A stretch of 64,000 nucleotides of DNA from Marinobacterium sediminicola. GTDB taxonomy: Bacteria; Pseudomonadota; Gammaproteobacteria; Pseudomonadales; Balneatricaceae. How positions within the stretch are numbered: the first letter of the stretch is position 1; every line of letters begins with the position of its first letter. The position numbers and the translations under genes are program-made. Under the pieces are notes generated by a model that saw nothing but the letters and a program-made list of their open reading frames with translations, ran no database searches and was not told the origin of the DNA. Shown here in pieces: positions 51,848 through 61,735 of this stretch. The stretch spans positions 1,922,001 to 1,986,000 of the forward strand of contig NZ_CP092123.1 in the NCBI RefSeq assembly GCF_022343685.1, in the 5' to 3' direction.

Positions 51848-52006
51848 AGTTCTGGTTCTTATCATCCCGCGGGTTGATGCCATTGAGGGCAAAAATAAAG
51901 GGGCGTGGATTATACCATAGTTGGACCACGGTTAACGCACGATTTACCCTTCAACTTGTATTTGGGTACCCTGAAGTCGTTTAACTGTAACAGAAAAGCG
52001 GGAAAA

Positions 52007-52082
52007 TGGTGGGTCGTATAGGACTCGAACCTATGACCAATTGGTTAAAAGCCAACTGCTCTACCAACTGAGCTAACGACCC
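52007..52082 (-). tRNA. tRNA-Lys (TTT), copy 2 in transcription order
   Basis: 76 bases with encoded CCA; acceptor GGGTCGT/ACGACCC; anticodon loop CTTTTAA gives TTT. Identical to the upstream copy at 52125-52200, 42 bases away, and probably on the same transcript. Confidence 0.97.
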
Positions 52083-52124
52083 ATACAAGAATCAGACAGA
52101 CAGCCTGATTAAGCGAAGGGAAGA

Positions 52125-52200
52125 TGGTGGGTCGTATAGGACTCGAACCTATGACCAATTGGTTAAAAGCCAACTGCTCTACCAACTGAGCTAACGACCC
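52125..52200 (-). tRNA. tRNA-Lys (TTT), copy 1 in transcription order
   Basis: 76 bases with encoded CCA, identical to the copy at 52007-52082. The promoter just upstream serves both. Confidence 0.97.
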
Positions 52201-52212
52201 GATGGGCTGCGC

Positions 52213-52240
52213 ATTTTACGTTAATCCCGCAGGATGGCAA
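52213..52240 (-). promoter_or_regulatory. Promoter for the tRNA-Lys pair
   Basis: On the minus strand TTGCCA, 16-base spacer, TAAAAT, followed by GCGC. The GC-rich stretch just after the -10 is typical of stringently controlled stable RNA promoters. It ends 12 bases before the tRNA. Confidence 0.7.
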
Positions 52241-52258
52241 CCCCTTTTTTGCACTTTT

Positions 52259-52939
52259 TTAGACGTAACGAGTAGGGTCTTTCACCCCTGCATCGGCGAA
52301 CCCGTTTGCACGTAAACGACAGCTGTCGCAACGACCACAAGCCCTACCATCATCATCCGCCTGGTAACAGGACAGGGTTAAACCATAGTCGATTCCAAGA
52401 GCCACCCCTCGACGAATAATATCTGCCTTGGTCAGGTCCATCAGAGGCGTTTTGATATGGATGGGGTTACCACTGATACCCCGGCGCGTTGCCAGGTTTG
52501 CCATGGTTTCAAAGGCAGCGATGAACTCCGGACGGCAGTCAGGATAACCGGAATAGTCAACCGCATTAACACCAATAAAGATGGCATCGGCATCCAGCAC
52601 TTCAGCCCACCCAAGAGCCAAAGACAGAAACACTGTATTCCGGGCCGGCACATACGTTACAGGCACACCCTCGGACTCGCCCTCCGGCACTTCGATGCTG
52701 GTATCCGTCAAGGCAGAGCCACCAAAATCTTCCAGATGCAAGCGCAGCACCCGGTGTTCGACCACGCCAAGTTGAGCCGCAATGGCGCGCGCTGCATTCA
52801 GCTCTGTCAGCGACCGCTGACCGTAATCAAAACTGAGTACATAACAGTCATATCCCTGATCCTTCGCCATAGCCAGAGCTGTAGCAGAATCCAGGCCACC
52901 CGAGAGCAGAACAACCGCTCGTTTAACATCTTGTTTCAT
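52259..52939 (-). CDS. queC: 7-cyano-7-deazaguanine synthase QueC
   Basis: Makes preQ0 in queuosine synthesis from carboxy-deazaguanine and ammonia, using ATP. The 226-residue product has the PP-loop [10 protein letters not shown] near residue 12, and the zinc site [20 protein letters not shown] at the end. The ATG at 52939 is preferred over a TTG nine bases upstream. It is 15 bases after cpoB. queE, often next to it, is absent here. Confidence 0.95.
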   Translation of the reverse strand: MKQDVKRAVVLLSGGLDSATALAMAKDQGYDCYVLSFDYGQRSLTELNAARAIAAQLGVVEHRVLRLHLEDFGGSALTDTSIEVPEGESEGVPVTYVPARNTVFLSLALGWAEVLDADAIFIGVNAVDYSGYPDCRPEFIAAFETMANLATRRGISGNPIHIKTPLMDLTKADIIRRGVALGIDYGLTLSCYQADDDGRACGRCDSCRLRANGFADAGVKDPTRYV

Positions 52940-52954
52940 CAATACCAATCTTAT

Positions 52955-53758
52955 TTACGGCTTCAAGTAACCACGTGCCAGATCAGCCGCAGGTGCCTGC
53001 GGATAATCTTGCACCACTTTCTGCATCAACTGCCGAGCCTTGGCGGTGTCACCGGCACGCCCGGATAGCACACCCAGCTTATAGAGCGCATCTGCGGCTT
53101 TTCCATGCTGGCCAAAATGCTGCACAACATGATCGAACGCGCCTTCAGCCTCTTTCGTTTTTTGCTGAGCAAGATACACCTCTCCCAACCAGTACCAGGC
53201 ATTCGGCTCAAGCTCACTGCCCTGATACTGATCGATAAACCCCTTGAACTCAGCCTCGGCAGGACCAAAATCACGCGCCCGAACCTTCGCAAAGGCGGCC
53301 TCGTAACGCTGCACCTCACCAGAAGCATTCGGCGGCGCAGGCTGAGCAGGTTGTACCGAGGAAGCCTCGGCGACCTCCGACTCAGAAGGCACAACCGAAG
53401 AGCCTGCATCGGTCGACTCTACAGGCGGTACAGCTGCTGAACCCTGCGGCAACTGCTGGTACAGCAGGCTGATCCGCTTATCCATGTCGCGATAGCGGTC
53501 ACGCTGCTGACGCTCCAACTGATCCAGACGATATTGCTGCTGCTCAATGATTCCACGCAAGCTACGGACCTCATCCTGCAGTTGCTGCAGCATGAAGAAC
53601 ATCTCGTTCTGCCCTGAGAGCGAACGCTGCTGATGAGTACCTGCGCCAGCCGAGCCGGCTTCGGAGACTTCCACCACTGGCACGGGCGCCGCCTGCACAG
53701 CCAGTGCAGACAACGCCAATGCAGGCAAGAACAGCCAACGAGAACCTTTAATCATCAT
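52955..53758 (-). CDS. cpoB: Cell division coordinator CpoB (YbgF)
   Basis: Periplasmic TolA-binding protein linking peptidoglycan synthesis with outer-membrane constriction. The 267-residue precursor has a signal peptide (cleavage near VQA-AP at about 23), an N-terminal trimeric coiled coil (about 45-95, QLQDEVRSLRGIIEQQQYRL), a Pro/Ser-rich linker, and C-terminal TPR repeats (about 145-265). It is 4 bases after pal, the standard tol-pal order. Confidence 0.95.
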   Translation of the reverse strand: MMIKGSRWLFLPALALSALAVQAAPVPVVEVSEAGSAGAGTHQQRSLSGQNEMFFMLQQLQDEVRSLRGIIEQQQYRLDQLERQQRDRYRDMDKRISLLYQQLPQGSAAVPPVESTDAGSSVVPSESEVAEASSVQPAQPAPPNASGEVQRYEAAFAKVRARDFGPAEAEFKGFIDQYQGSELEPNAWYWLGEVYLAQQKTKEAEGAFDHVVQHFGQHGKAADALYKLGVLSGRAGDTAKARQLMQKVVQDYPQAPAADLARGYLKP

Positions 53759-53762
53759 GTGA

Positions 53763-54299
53763 TTACTTGCTCAGGTATTTCAACTCAACACGGCGATTCT
53801 GCGACCAGGATTCAGCATCATGACCCAGTACCGCAGGCTTTTCTTCACCGAAGCTCACTGTTTCCACCTGGTTTGCAGCTGCACCATTGACGACCAGCAA
53901 GCGCTCAACCGACTGCGCTCGACGCTCACCCAGTGCGATATTGTACTCGCGAGTGCCACGCTCATCGGCGTGTCCTTCCAGACGTACAGAAGCAGACGGA
54001 TTCTGTGCCAGATAACGCGCATGAGCTTCAAGATCAGCAAAGCCCTCCTGACGCACCACCGACTGATCGAAATCGAAGTAGAACACTGTACGCAGCTGCT
54101 TAAGATCTTCGGCTGTCACCACAGCCCCACTGCTCAGGCTACCACCTGAAGTACCATAACTGCTGGCACCACCGGCCTGATCACCTGTACCGGCACCCGC
54201 GGCACCTGAGTCAGTCGTGGTACTGGTTGTGCTACAGCCCGCAGCCCAGATCATGGCCGCCGAGATGATGACAGATTTGGTCAGGTTGCCTACCTGCAT
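53763..54299 (-). CDS. pal: Peptidoglycan-associated lipoprotein Pal
   Basis: Outer-membrane lipoprotein that binds peptidoglycan and TolB. The 178-residue precursor has a lipobox WAAGC (lipid Cys 22), a Ser/Gly/Thr-rich linker and an OmpA-like domain with VYFDFDQS near 75-82 and LEGHADERGTREYN, the diaminopimelate-binding core. A gap of 103 bases without a clear promoter separates it from tolB. Confidence 0.96.
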   Translation of the reverse strand: MQVGNLTKSVIISAAMIWAAGCSTTSTTTDSGAAGAGTGDQAGGASSYGTSGGSLSSGAVVTAEDLKQLRTVFYFDFDQSVVRQEGFADLEAHARYLAQNPSASVRLEGHADERGTREYNIALGERRAQSVERLLVVNGAAANQVETVSFGEEKPAVLGHDAESWSQNRRVELKYLSK

Positions 54300-54402
54300 G
54301 TTGTTTCCCCTGTTTTAGTCTTGGAATCAAATTTCAAACAATAATTACACAAACCGAAATTCAGTGTAATGCCGTAATGCTAATCAGCCATTACCATTTC
54401 AT

Positions 54403-55710
54403 TTAACGCAGGTATGGCGACCAGGCGGGTTCACGCACATCGCCACTGGCAGCCGGCATTCTGAACTGAACTCGCCCATCCAGCGAAACAGCCGACAGTA
54501 CGCCCCGCGTTCCTTCCTGGGTCGCATAGATCACAACACTGCCGTTGGGCGCTATGCTGGGTGATTCAACCATCCCCGAGCGCGTCAGAATATCCAGTCG
54601 CCCCGTTTTCAAATCCTGCACAGCAATATCAAAACCGTTCCCACCACCACTGCTTCGGTGAACCATTGCCAGGAATCGTCCATCCTGCGTCAGACGACCA
54701 CGGGCATTGTAATTACCCTCAAAGGTCAGGCGCTCCAGATTACGACTGGCCAGATCCAGACGGTAAATCTGCGGCTGCCCACCTCGATCGGAGGTAAAGA
54801 TCAGCGATTGCCCGTCAGGTGACCAGCTTGGCTCAGTATCGATGCCGTAATGACGGGTGATTCTCTGCAACTGACGGCTCTGCAAGTCGAGCACATAAAC
54901 TTCAGGATTACCATCACGGGACAAAACCAATGCCAGGCGGCTGCCGTCTGGAGACCAGGCAGGTGCACCGTTCAACCCCGGAAAGGACTGAATACGTTCT
55001 CGGCGCCCTGTGGCCAGGTACTGGACATAAATAGCCGGCTTCCCGGTTTCGAAAGAAACATATGCCAGCTTGCTTCCATCCATCGACCAGACGGGCGAGA
55101 GGATCGGCTCAGAGGACTCCAGTATTGTCCGTGCTCGTGCCCCATCCCAGTCTGCAAGCTGCAACCTGAAGCGTTGCTTACCGGCTGAAACCTGTTCGGC
55201 TGTTACATAGACAATACGGGTAGAGAAGGCTCCCTTAAGCCCTGTCAGCCGCTCAAAAAGACGGTCCGCAATGAAATGAGCACCATCACGCAGATTTTCT
55301 CGCCCCGTAGTGACTTGTTCGCTCAAAATTGACTGCTCACGCAAGACGTCATACAGCTCGAAGCGCACACTGACCTCATCAGCCCCGACAGGCACTGCGC
55401 GGCCAATTACCACATAGTCCATCTTCGCAATGCGCCAGTCACGGAAATAGAGTTCAGATCGCTGCACAGGGAATCCGAGCATGTTTTCCCGTTGCATCGG
55501 CTGGAAAAAGCCGCTGCGCTGAAGGTCCTGCTGAACGATGGCGGCCACATCCTCTGGCAACGCACGGCCGGTTTCGTTCGAGAAAGGCACAACTGCAATC
55601 GTTGTCGGCGCCTCGACCCCCTGAGTGACTTCAACAACCAGCTCTGCCCTGGCCGCAACGGACGCCAGTACCATTAACAGCAATACGGTTACACGCCTGA
55701 ATTTCACCAC
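54403..55710 (-). CDS. tolB: Tol-Pal translocation protein TolB
   Basis: Periplasmic beta-propeller of the Tol-Pal system, 435 residues. It has a signal peptide (cleavage near ARA-EL at about 22), an N-terminal alpha/beta domain and a six-blade propeller with repeats such as APAWSPDGSRLA and EPSWSPDGQSLIF. It overlaps the tolA end by 7 bases. Confidence 0.96.
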   Translation of the reverse strand: MVKFRRVTVLLLMVLASVAARAELVVEVTQGVEAPTTIAVVPFSNETGRALPEDVAAIVQQDLQRSGFFQPMQRENMLGFPVQRSELYFRDWRIAKMDYVVIGRAVPVGADEVSVRFELYDVLREQSILSEQVTTGRENLRDGAHFIADRLFERLTGLKGAFSTRIVYVTAEQVSAGKQRFRLQLADWDGARARTILESSEPILSPVWSMDGSKLAYVSFETGKPAIYVQYLATGRRERIQSFPGLNGAPAWSPDGSRLALVLSRDGNPEVYVLDLQSRQLQRITRHYGIDTEPSWSPDGQSLIFTSDRGGQPQIYRLDLASRNLERLTFEGNYNARGRLTQDGRFLAMVHRSSGGGNGFDIAVQDLKTGRLDILTRSGMVESPSIAPNGSVVIYATQEGTRGVLSAVSLDGRVQFRMPAASGDVREPAWSPYLR

Positions 55711-56612
55711 CTAAGTCCCTCCGGCCTGAATTTAACCAATAATTTCCGCAAGCGGCGCTCAAACAGTATCGGGTCGATATCAGCCACACGCGGGAATCGC
55801 TGAACACGATAGACGGCCTGTATGGCGGAATTGTCGAATGCCGCGTTGCCACTGCTTGTATCGATGTAAGCCTGGTCCACTTCACCACTGGGCAGGAAAT
55901 GAATGGCCACGACTGCCTCCATACCATTTCGCGCGGTGCTTGGGATTCGCCAACTGTTCTGAAGCATCGCCTGAATATAGGATTGAATATCGCCGATAAC
56001 GGCCTGCGAAGCCTGTCTGGCGGCCGCCTCTCGAGCCTGTTGTTCACGCTTCAAGGCCTGCTGAAGCTCAGCTTCAGCCAATGCCTGCTGTTTTTGTCGC
56101 TCTGCTTCTGCCTTAGCAGCCGCTTCAGCCTTGCGTTTCGCATCAGCGGCTTGCTGACGTGCCTGCTCTTCAGCCTTGCGCTTGCGCTCGGCAACTTCAG
56201 CCTTACGCTTGGCCTCCTGCTCAGCCTGACGCTTCTGTTCCGCCGCACGCTGTCGTGCCAGTTCCTGTTGGCGCTTTCGCTCGGCTTCCTGCTGCGTCTT
56301 TCGCTTTGCCTCTGCTTCTGCCTGACGTTTTGCCAGCTCCTGACGGCGCTTCTCGGCCGCGGCCTGTTCCTGCTTCCTCAGTTCGGCCTGGCGCTGCTGT
56401 TCCGCCTTTCGCGCCTGCTCTTCAGCAATGCGTGCCTTTTCTGCCTCACGCTTGGCCAGGGCCGTGAGATCAATCATCTGAGCCTCTATATGACGCGGCA
56501 CCTGATGCGTGGGCTCCGAGTGATCAATCCAGTGAGCACTCAGCAGCAACAACGCAACGGCATGTACAGCGAACGCCAGTATAAAAGGAACAATGTAGCT
56601 TCTGATCTCCAC
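55704..56612 (-). CDS. tolA: Tol-Pal envelope protein TolA
   Basis: Inner-membrane protein bridging to Pal and TolB; 302 residues. One N-terminal helix (about 7-28), a long Ala/Lys/Glu/Gln/Arg-rich helical domain (about 50-205) of imperfect KAEAERKRQQE-like repeats, and a C-terminal globular domain (about 206-302) with SYIQAMLQNSWRIP and FRPEGLRW. E. coli TolA has 421 residues, so the helical arm is shorter. It starts 8 bases after tolR and overlaps tolB. Confidence 0.95.
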   Translation of the reverse strand: MEIRSYIVPFILAFAVHAVALLLLSAHWIDHSEPTHQVPRHIEAQMIDLTALAKREAEKARIAEEQARKAEQQRQAELRKQEQAAAEKRRQELAKRQAEAEAKRKTQQEAERKRQQELARQRAAEQKRQAEQEAKRKAEVAERKRKAEEQARQQAADAKRKAEAAAKAEAERQKQQALAEAELQQALKREQQAREAAARQASQAVIGDIQSYIQAMLQNSWRIPSTARNGMEAVVAIHFLPSGEVDQAYIDTSSGNAAFDNSAIQAVYRVQRFPRVADIDPILFERRLRKLLVKFRPEGLRW

Positions 56613-56620
56613 AATCAGCC

Positions 56621-57037
56621 CTATTCCGTGACCAGACCAACACTGGTGGCGCCTACCTGTTGCAGCAGAACCATCAACTGAACCACCTGATCGTAGTTGA
56701 CCGATTTGTCGCCCCGAACCAGCAGCAGTTTTTCAGGAGCTGACGCCAGAATTTTACCGACGCGGTCAGCGACTTCATCCCGACTCAAAGGCGCCTTCTC
56801 ATCGCCGCCCACATTAATGTAGTAGGCACCCTCAGCATCTACGGTCAGAATGACAGGTTCCTCATTCTGATCATCAACAGGCTCAGCAGCCGCCTGCGGC
56901 AACTCTACGTTGACACCCTGTGTCAACATCGGAGCAGTCACCATGAAGATCACCAGCAATACCAGTGTCACATCGATGTAAGGGACCACGTTGATGTCCG
57001 AATTCAGCTTACGCTTCTTACGCTCTTTGCGAATCAT
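56621..57037 (-). CDS. tolR: Tol-Pal protein TolR
   Basis: Proton-channel partner of TolQ, 138 residues. The N-terminal helix contains the conserved Asp in VVPYIDVTLVLLVIFMVTAP, needed for proton use, and the C-terminal periplasmic domain has YDQVVQLMVLLQQVGATSVGLVT. It lies 9 bases after tolQ and 8 before tolA. Confidence 0.96.
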   Translation of the reverse strand: MIRKERKKRKLNSDINVVPYIDVTLVLLVIFMVTAPMLTQGVNVELPQAAAEPVDDQNEEPVILTVDAEGAYYINVGGDEKAPLSRDEVADRVGKILASAPEKLLLVRGDKSVNYDQVVQLMVLLQQVGATSVGLVTE

Positions 57038-57046
57038 GACTCAGCC

Positions 57047-57730
57047 TCAGCCCGCACGATGGACGCGACGATAGAGGATGCTGGAGAATTCATCTGCAAA
57101 GGTGTCGTAGGCATTCAACAATCCTTCCGATTGAGCGGAGAACCGGTTGAATGCTATGACCGCCGGAATAGCCGCAAAAAGACCAATGGCGGTTGCCACC
57201 AACGCCTCGGATATACCGGGAGCCACAGATGCCAGAGTTGCCTGGTGAACATTCGCCAAGCCACGAAAGGCATTCATGATGCCCCAGACAGTACCGAACA
57301 GACCCACGTAGGGACTTGTGGAACCTACTGTCGCCAGAAACGGAAGGTGACGTTCAAGACGCTCCTCTTCTCGCGCAATCGCGACACGCATTGCGCGCTG
57401 AACTCCGTTCATCACCATCTCGGGGTCGCTGCCTGTTTTTTGGGTCAGGCGCGTGTATTCCTGCAAACCGGCCCTGAAGATATTTTCGGCACCACTGTGG
57501 GTGTTGGGCATCTGATTCACTTCACGAAAAAGCTCACCCAAGTCCACACCTGACCAGAAGCGGTCTTCAAACTGACGCAGCGCACGGCGCGCCTTGCGCA
57601 TGACCTGATTGCGCTGAAAGATCATTACCCAGGAAAGAAAGGAAGCCAGTAACAAAAGCAGCATTACCAGTTGCACGACCAGGCTCGCGTTCATCACGAG
57701 ACTCCAGATAGACAGCTTGTCTTCCATCAT
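57047..57730 (-). CDS. tolQ: Tol-Pal protein TolQ
   Basis: Three-helix inner-membrane motor subunit, 227 residues. Helices lie at about 12-38, 135-160 and 170-195; the channel region has VGLFGTVWGIMNAFRGLA, as in ExbB and MotA. The ATG at 57730 overlaps the ybgC stop by 4 bases; a second ATG follows immediately. Confidence 0.96.
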   Translation of the reverse strand: MMEDKLSIWSLVMNASLVVQLVMLLLLLASFLSWVMIFQRNQVMRKARRALRQFEDRFWSGVDLGELFREVNQMPNTHSGAENIFRAGLQEYTRLTQKTGSDPEMVMNGVQRAMRVAIAREEERLERHLPFLATVGSTSPYVGLFGTVWGIMNAFRGLANVHQATLASVAPGISEALVATAIGLFAAIPAVIAFNRFSAQSEGLLNAYDTFADEFSSILYRRVHRAG

Positions 57731-58158
57731 TTCTCCTCAAGGGTAAGCTGTTGAACGGAACTTGACGTCAGTTGTTGCAGCATATTAGCCGGCCAGCGTT
57801 GCGGTTTTAAGTGCGAAGCGGATACACAGGCGACATCCACTTTAGCCTGGCATAGCAGAACAGAATCTGAAGCGCGGGTGATTTTTTGAAGAAAGGTCAC
57901 ACGCACGCCGGATGCACGTTCGACGGCGACACTGACCAGAAGTTCATCATCGAGTTTGGCCGGCTTAAGATATCGACCTTCAACATGAGTTACCACGAAC
58001 AGCACATCATTCTCAGCCAGATATTGCTGAGAATAACCGAAATGCCGGAGCAATTCGGTACGCGCCCTCTCCATGAACTTCAAATAATTGACGTAATACA
58101 CGATACCGCCCAGGTCGGTATCTTCTATGTAAACTCGTATCGGCCACTGAAACGACAT
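57727..58158 (-). CDS. ybgC: Acyl-CoA thioesterase YbgC
   Basis: Hot-dog-fold thioesterase of 143 residues, associated with the Tol-Pal operon. The active-site motif is YIEDTDLGGIVYYVNYLKF with the catalytic Asp. The ATG at 58158 gives family length; an in-frame TTG at 58182 is less likely. It is the first tol-linked gene, just after the DksA-like gene. Confidence 0.94.
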   Translation of the reverse strand: MSFQWPIRVYIEDTDLGGIVYYVNYLKFMERARTELLRHFGYSQQYLAENDVLFVVTHVEGRYLKPAKLDDELLVSVAVERASGVRVTFLQKITRASDSVLLCQAKVDVACVSASHLKPQRWPANMLQQLTSSSVQQLTLEEK

Positions 58159-58224
58159 GCCAATAACCTGATCAGGTTGCAAATTGGCACAAACAATAAC
58201 AGTAGCCGGTTTTAAAACAAAGTC

Positions 58225-58581
58225 TCAGCTCTGACAGCTAAGGCAGGTATCGATCAACGGGTCTGCCCGAAGGCGGTTCAGCTCTATCGCTTCGCCACAA
58301 CACCGACAGCGACCAAATCGCCCCCTGTTGATCCGCTCAAGGGCCTGGTTGCAGGATGCAATAGACTCAAGGTGGTGACGCATATGCTCCAGATTCAACC
58401 TGCGCGCCACCTCCAGCGTCGCTTGCCGGTCACCCTGACCATGAGCATGACGTTTGAGCAGATGCCGGACGTGTTCAATCTCATTCAGCTCATCGGCAAG
58501 CTCTTCATGCAGTGCTTCCAGCAACTCGTGCAGGGTATCCGCCATGTGTTCCAACTCATCGCGACTCAGTACTGCTGCCAT
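58225..58581 (-). CDS. DksA/TraR-family C4 zinc-finger protein
   Basis: A 118-residue homolog of the RNA polymerase secondary-channel regulators DksA/TraR. The C-terminal zinc finger has C92-x2-C95 and C113-x2-C116. The N-terminal half is a coiled coil. By eye, the DksA tip motif DxxDxA becomes G48-Q49-G50-D51-R52-Q53, keeping only the second Asp. It is shorter than DksA (151). It sits between ruvB and ybgC; I do not recall this in E. coli or Pseudomonas. RNA polymerase binding is an inference from the family. Confidence 0.82.
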   Translation of the reverse strand: MAAVLSRDELEHMADTLHELLEALHEELADELNEIEHVRHLLKRHAHGQGDRQATLEVARRLNLEHMRHHLESIASCNQALERINRGRFGRCRCCGEAIELNRLRADPLIDTCLSCQS

Positions 58582-58695
58582 GATTCAGGCCTCCGTTTTA
58601 TCGAAGCCCGATCTTACTGCGACCCAAGGTGGTTAAAAGTTGATCTTCATCACCTGCAGCACGCACACTCTTCCATGAGTGCGAAACGATTGATA

Positions 58696-59703
58696 TCAGT
58701 CAGGTCTTTCGATACCAAAGTGAATATAGGCATGGTCTGTCACAATTCGTCCACGCGGAGTCCGCATGATAAAGCCCTGCTGAATCAAGTAAGGCTCCAA
58801 CACATCCTCGATGGTGTCCCGCTCTTCACTTATTGCGGCTGCAAGACTATCGATTCCGACCGGTCCCCCGCCAAACTTCTCGATCATTGCCAGCAACAGG
58901 CGGCGATCCATGTGGTCGAAACCACGCTCATCCACGTTGAGCATATTCAGTGCCAGGTCTGCAATGGGTTTCGTGATGCAGCCATCACCCTTTACTTCTG
59001 CGAAGTCACGCGCGCGACGCAGCAACCGGTTTGCAATACGAGGCGTCCCCCTTGAACGCTGGGCAATTTCGCGCGCACCGTCCACATCCACTTCTGTTCC
59101 AGACAACTGACCGGAACGCATTACAATCCCTGTCAAATCCTCCACCGAATAGTATTCCAGCCGTTGTACTATGCCGAAGCGATCCCTCAACGGGGATGTC
59201 AACAAGCCGGCGCGCGTGGTTGCACCGACAAGGGTAAAGGGCGGCAAATCAAGCTTGATGGAACGAGCCGCGGGGCCTTCTCCGATCATGATATCCAGCT
59301 GATAGTCCTCCATCGCCGGGTACAGCACCTCTTCGACGTTAGGACTCAAACGATGAATTTCATCGATAAACAGAACATCACCTGGCTCCAGATTCGTGAG
59401 CAGCGCAGCCAGATCACCCGCCTTCTCAAGCACCGGACCAGAAGTTGTCTTGATCTGCGAACCCATCTCGTGGGCGATGATGTTCGCCAATGTCGTTTTG
59501 CCCAAGCCGGGAGGACCAAATATCAACGTATGATCCAATGCCTCTTCACGACGCCGGGCCGCATCGATGAATATTTCCATCTGCTCACGTACAGCAGGCT
59601 GGCCTTCATAGTCAGCCAGCAGCTTAGGCCTGATCGCACGATCACTGACCTCTTCTATCGGTGACGCCATAGGAGTAATAAAACGATCCGCTTCAATTTT
59701 CAT
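58696..59703 (-). CDS. ruvB: Holliday junction helicase RuvB
   Basis: Hexameric AAA+ motor driving branch migration with RuvA; 335 residues. It has Walker [12 protein letters not shown], Walker [12 protein letters not shown], the sensor [18 protein letters not shown] and the C-terminal winged helix. It starts 14 bases after ruvA. Length agrees with the family. Confidence 0.97.
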   Translation of the reverse strand: MKIEADRFITPMASPIEEVSDRAIRPKLLADYEGQPAVREQMEIFIDAARRREEALDHTLIFGPPGLGKTTLANIIAHEMGSQIKTTSGPVLEKAGDLAALLTNLEPGDVLFIDEIHRLSPNVEEVLYPAMEDYQLDIMIGEGPAARSIKLDLPPFTLVGATTRAGLLTSPLRDRFGIVQRLEYYSVEDLTGIVMRSGQLSGTEVDVDGAREIAQRSRGTPRIANRLLRRARDFAEVKGDGCITKPIADLALNMLNVDERGFDHMDRRLLLAMIEKFGGGPVGIDSLAAAISEERDTIEDVLEPYLIQQGFIMRTPRGRIVTDHAYIHFGIERPD

Positions 59704-59717
59704 GCCTTACTCCCTCA

Positions 59718-60347
59718 CTAGCCGGTCACCATGGTCTTGAGCGCCTGACGAATCAAATCTTCGGTCGCAGCCCCCTCTCCCAGGGTTTTCGCCGCCTGTT
59801 CGATCGCACGTGTTGCCTGTTGCGGCTTGTATCCAAGGGCGATCAATGCACTTTCGGCTTCAGCCCGATAATCTGTCCTCGACACCTCAGCCACCGGAAG
59901 ATTGCCCGAGCTCAGCTCAAGCTCGGTCAGCGTTGGCAGCTGCAGCTTGTCAAGACGGTCTTTCATTTCGACAATCAAACGTTCAGCCGTTTTCTTGCCC
60001 ACTCCAGGCACACGCACCAAAGCAGTTGTATCTTCACTGTGAACCGTACGAATAAAGTCTTCTGCACTGATACCCGAGAGGATTGCCAAAGCCATCTTGG
60101 GCCCAACACCGTTCACCTTTATCAAGGATCGAAACAGCTGCTTTTCCTTCTGATCCGCAAAGCCATAGAGCAGCTGGGCGTCTTCACGTACCACGAAATG
60201 CGTATGCAACCCAACTTCCGCACCAAGCTCGGGCAGCTTGTAGAAAGTGTTCATCGAGGCCTCAACCTCGTAGCCGACACCATTAACCTCAAGCAATAGC
60301 CAGGGCGGCTGTTTTTCCAGAATTCGACCTCTGAGATGTCCGATCAC
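59718..60347 (-). CDS. ruvA: Holliday junction protein RuvA
   Basis: Junction-binding subunit of 209 residues: OB-fold (1-63), helix-hairpin-helix region with [15 protein letters not shown] and [19 protein letters not shown], and the C-terminal RuvB-binding domain (about 160-209). It starts 23 bases after ruvC and ends 14 bases before ruvB, the usual ruvCAB order. Confidence 0.97.
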   Translation of the reverse strand: MIGHLRGRILEKQPPWLLLEVNGVGYEVEASMNTFYKLPELGAEVGLHTHFVVREDAQLLYGFADQKEKQLFRSLIKVNGVGPKMALAILSGISAEDFIRTVHSEDTTALVRVPGVGKKTAERLIVEMKDRLDKLQLPTLTELELSSGNLPVAEVSRTDYRAEAESALIALGYKPQQATRAIEQAAKTLGEGAATEDLIRQALKTMVTG

Positions 60348-60370
60348 GAATCAACTGTCTCCATAAAAAA

Positions 60371-60883
60371 TCAATAACGCCAGCGCCGTGCCGCCCTGCT
60401 CCGAGCCTGCTGTACCTGACCGGCAGTGGTATGGGCATGACAGAGCGCTATTGCCAAAGCGTCGGCAGCATCTGCCTGCGGCAGCCCCGGGAGCTTGAGC
60501 AAATGGGCTACCATATGCTGAACCTGGACCTTGTCGGCCCCCCCATTACCCACCACGGACTGTTTTACCCGCCGCGCGGCATACTCTGCCACAGGCAATG
60601 CCTGGTTGGCTCCTGCGACAATCGCAACGCCACGCGCCTGTCCCAGCTTCAAGGCCGAATCCGCATTACGTGACATAAAGACCTGTTCGATGGCCATTTC
60701 ATGCGGCTGGTAGCGTTCGATCACCTCGGTAACACCTGCATAAACCTGCTGCAGACGCTCGGCCAGAATATCACCACTGATACGGATACAACCACTGGCC
60801 ACATACTCGATTCGGGCGCCCACGGCATTGATCACGCCGTACCCGGTAATTCTTGATCCAGGATCAATTCCCAGTATCAACAT
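60371..60883 (-). CDS. ruvC: Holliday junction resolvase RuvC
   Basis: Endonuclease of 170 residues that cuts Holliday junctions. Catalytic acids are Asp in [12 protein letters not shown], Glu in [10 protein letters not shown] and Asp in [15 protein letters not shown]. It lies 114 bases after yebC, beyond the yebC terminator, so it may start a new transcript. Confidence 0.97.
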   Translation of the reverse strand: MLILGIDPGSRITGYGVINAVGARIEYVASGCIRISGDILAERLQQVYAGVTEVIERYQPHEMAIEQVFMSRNADSALKLGQARGVAIVAGANQALPVAEYAARRVKQSVVGNGGADKVQVQHMVAHLLKLPGLPQADAADALAIALCHAHTTAGQVQQARSRAARRWRY

Positions 60884-60947
60884 GTGCAGCTCCTTACATC
60901 CCGGTCATCTGAACGACTGCCCTCAGCCTCTGAATGCCCTGAACATA

Positions 60948-60973
60948 AAAAAACCGGGGAGCGACCCCGGTTT
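60948..60973 (-). terminator. Terminator after yebC
   Basis: Stem AAACCGGGG/CCCCGGTTT with a 5-base loop; on the minus strand it is followed by a T-run. It separates aspS-yebC from ruvC. Confidence 0.85.
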
Positions 60974-60997
60974 CTGATTTACGCTCCCAAGCGATGA

Positions 60998-61735
60998 TCA
61001 CTCCATCGCTTCTTCAGGGATGTCTGCGTTGTGGTAGACGTTCTGGGTGTCGTCCAGATCTTCCAGGGCATCAATCAGCTTATAGGCCTTGATACCGGTC
61101 TCCACATCCAGCTCAACAGTTGTGGCAGGTATCATGCCCACTTCGGCATAGACCGGCTCCAGGCCAGCATCCACCAAAGCCTGCTTAACGTCCATAAAGT
61201 CCTGCCAAGGTGCAAATACATCAATGGAGCCATCTTCATTGGTCACCACATCATCCGCACCTGCTTCCAGGGCTGCTTCCATGATGGCGTCTTCATCGGC
61301 ACCCTCACCGAAGGTGATCTGACCTTTCTTTTCGAACAGGTAAGCCACTGAGCCATTGGTACCCAGGTTACCACCTGCCTTGTTGAAAGCAGCACGCACC
61401 TGGGACACTGTGCGGTTGACGTTATCAGTCATGCACTCAACGAGAATCGCTACACCATTGGGACCATAACCCTCGTAGGTCAGCTCATCGTAGTTTTCAC
61501 CTTCTCCACCACCGGCACCACGCGCGATCGCCTTCTCGATAGTGTCCTTCTTCATGTTGGCGCCAAGCGCCTTGTCGACAGCCGCACGCAGACGCGGGTT
61601 ATCTTCCACACTGCCACCACCTTCTTTGGCGGCTACTGTCAGTTCACGAATAAGTTTGGTGAAAATCTTGCCTCGCTTGGCGTCCTGAGCCGCCTTGCGG
61701 TGCTTGATGTTAGCCCACTTGGAATGACCTGCCAT
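60998..61735 (-). CDS. yebC: YebC/TACO1-family translation-associated protein
   Basis: A 245-residue protein starting [20 protein letters not shown]. YebC proteins have been described as DNA-binding regulators and, more recently, as ribosome factors that help at proline-rich stretches. Family motifs [22 protein letters not shown] and [13 protein letters not shown] are present. The ATG at 61735 follows GAGG; an upstream in-frame ATG at 61783 is discounted. It is commonly next to ruvC in gammaproteobacteria. Confidence 0.95.
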   Translation of the reverse strand: MAGHSKWANIKHRKAAQDAKRGKIFTKLIRELTVAAKEGGGSVEDNPRLRAAVDKALGANMKKDTIEKAIARGAGGGEGENYDELTYEGYGPNGVAILVECMTDNVNRTVSQVRAAFNKAGGNLGTNGSVAYLFEKKGQITFGEGADEDAIMEAALEAGADDVVTNEDGSIDVFAPWQDFMDVKQALVDAGLEPVYAEVGMIPATTVELDVETGIKAYKLIDALEDLDDTQNVYHNADIPEEAME

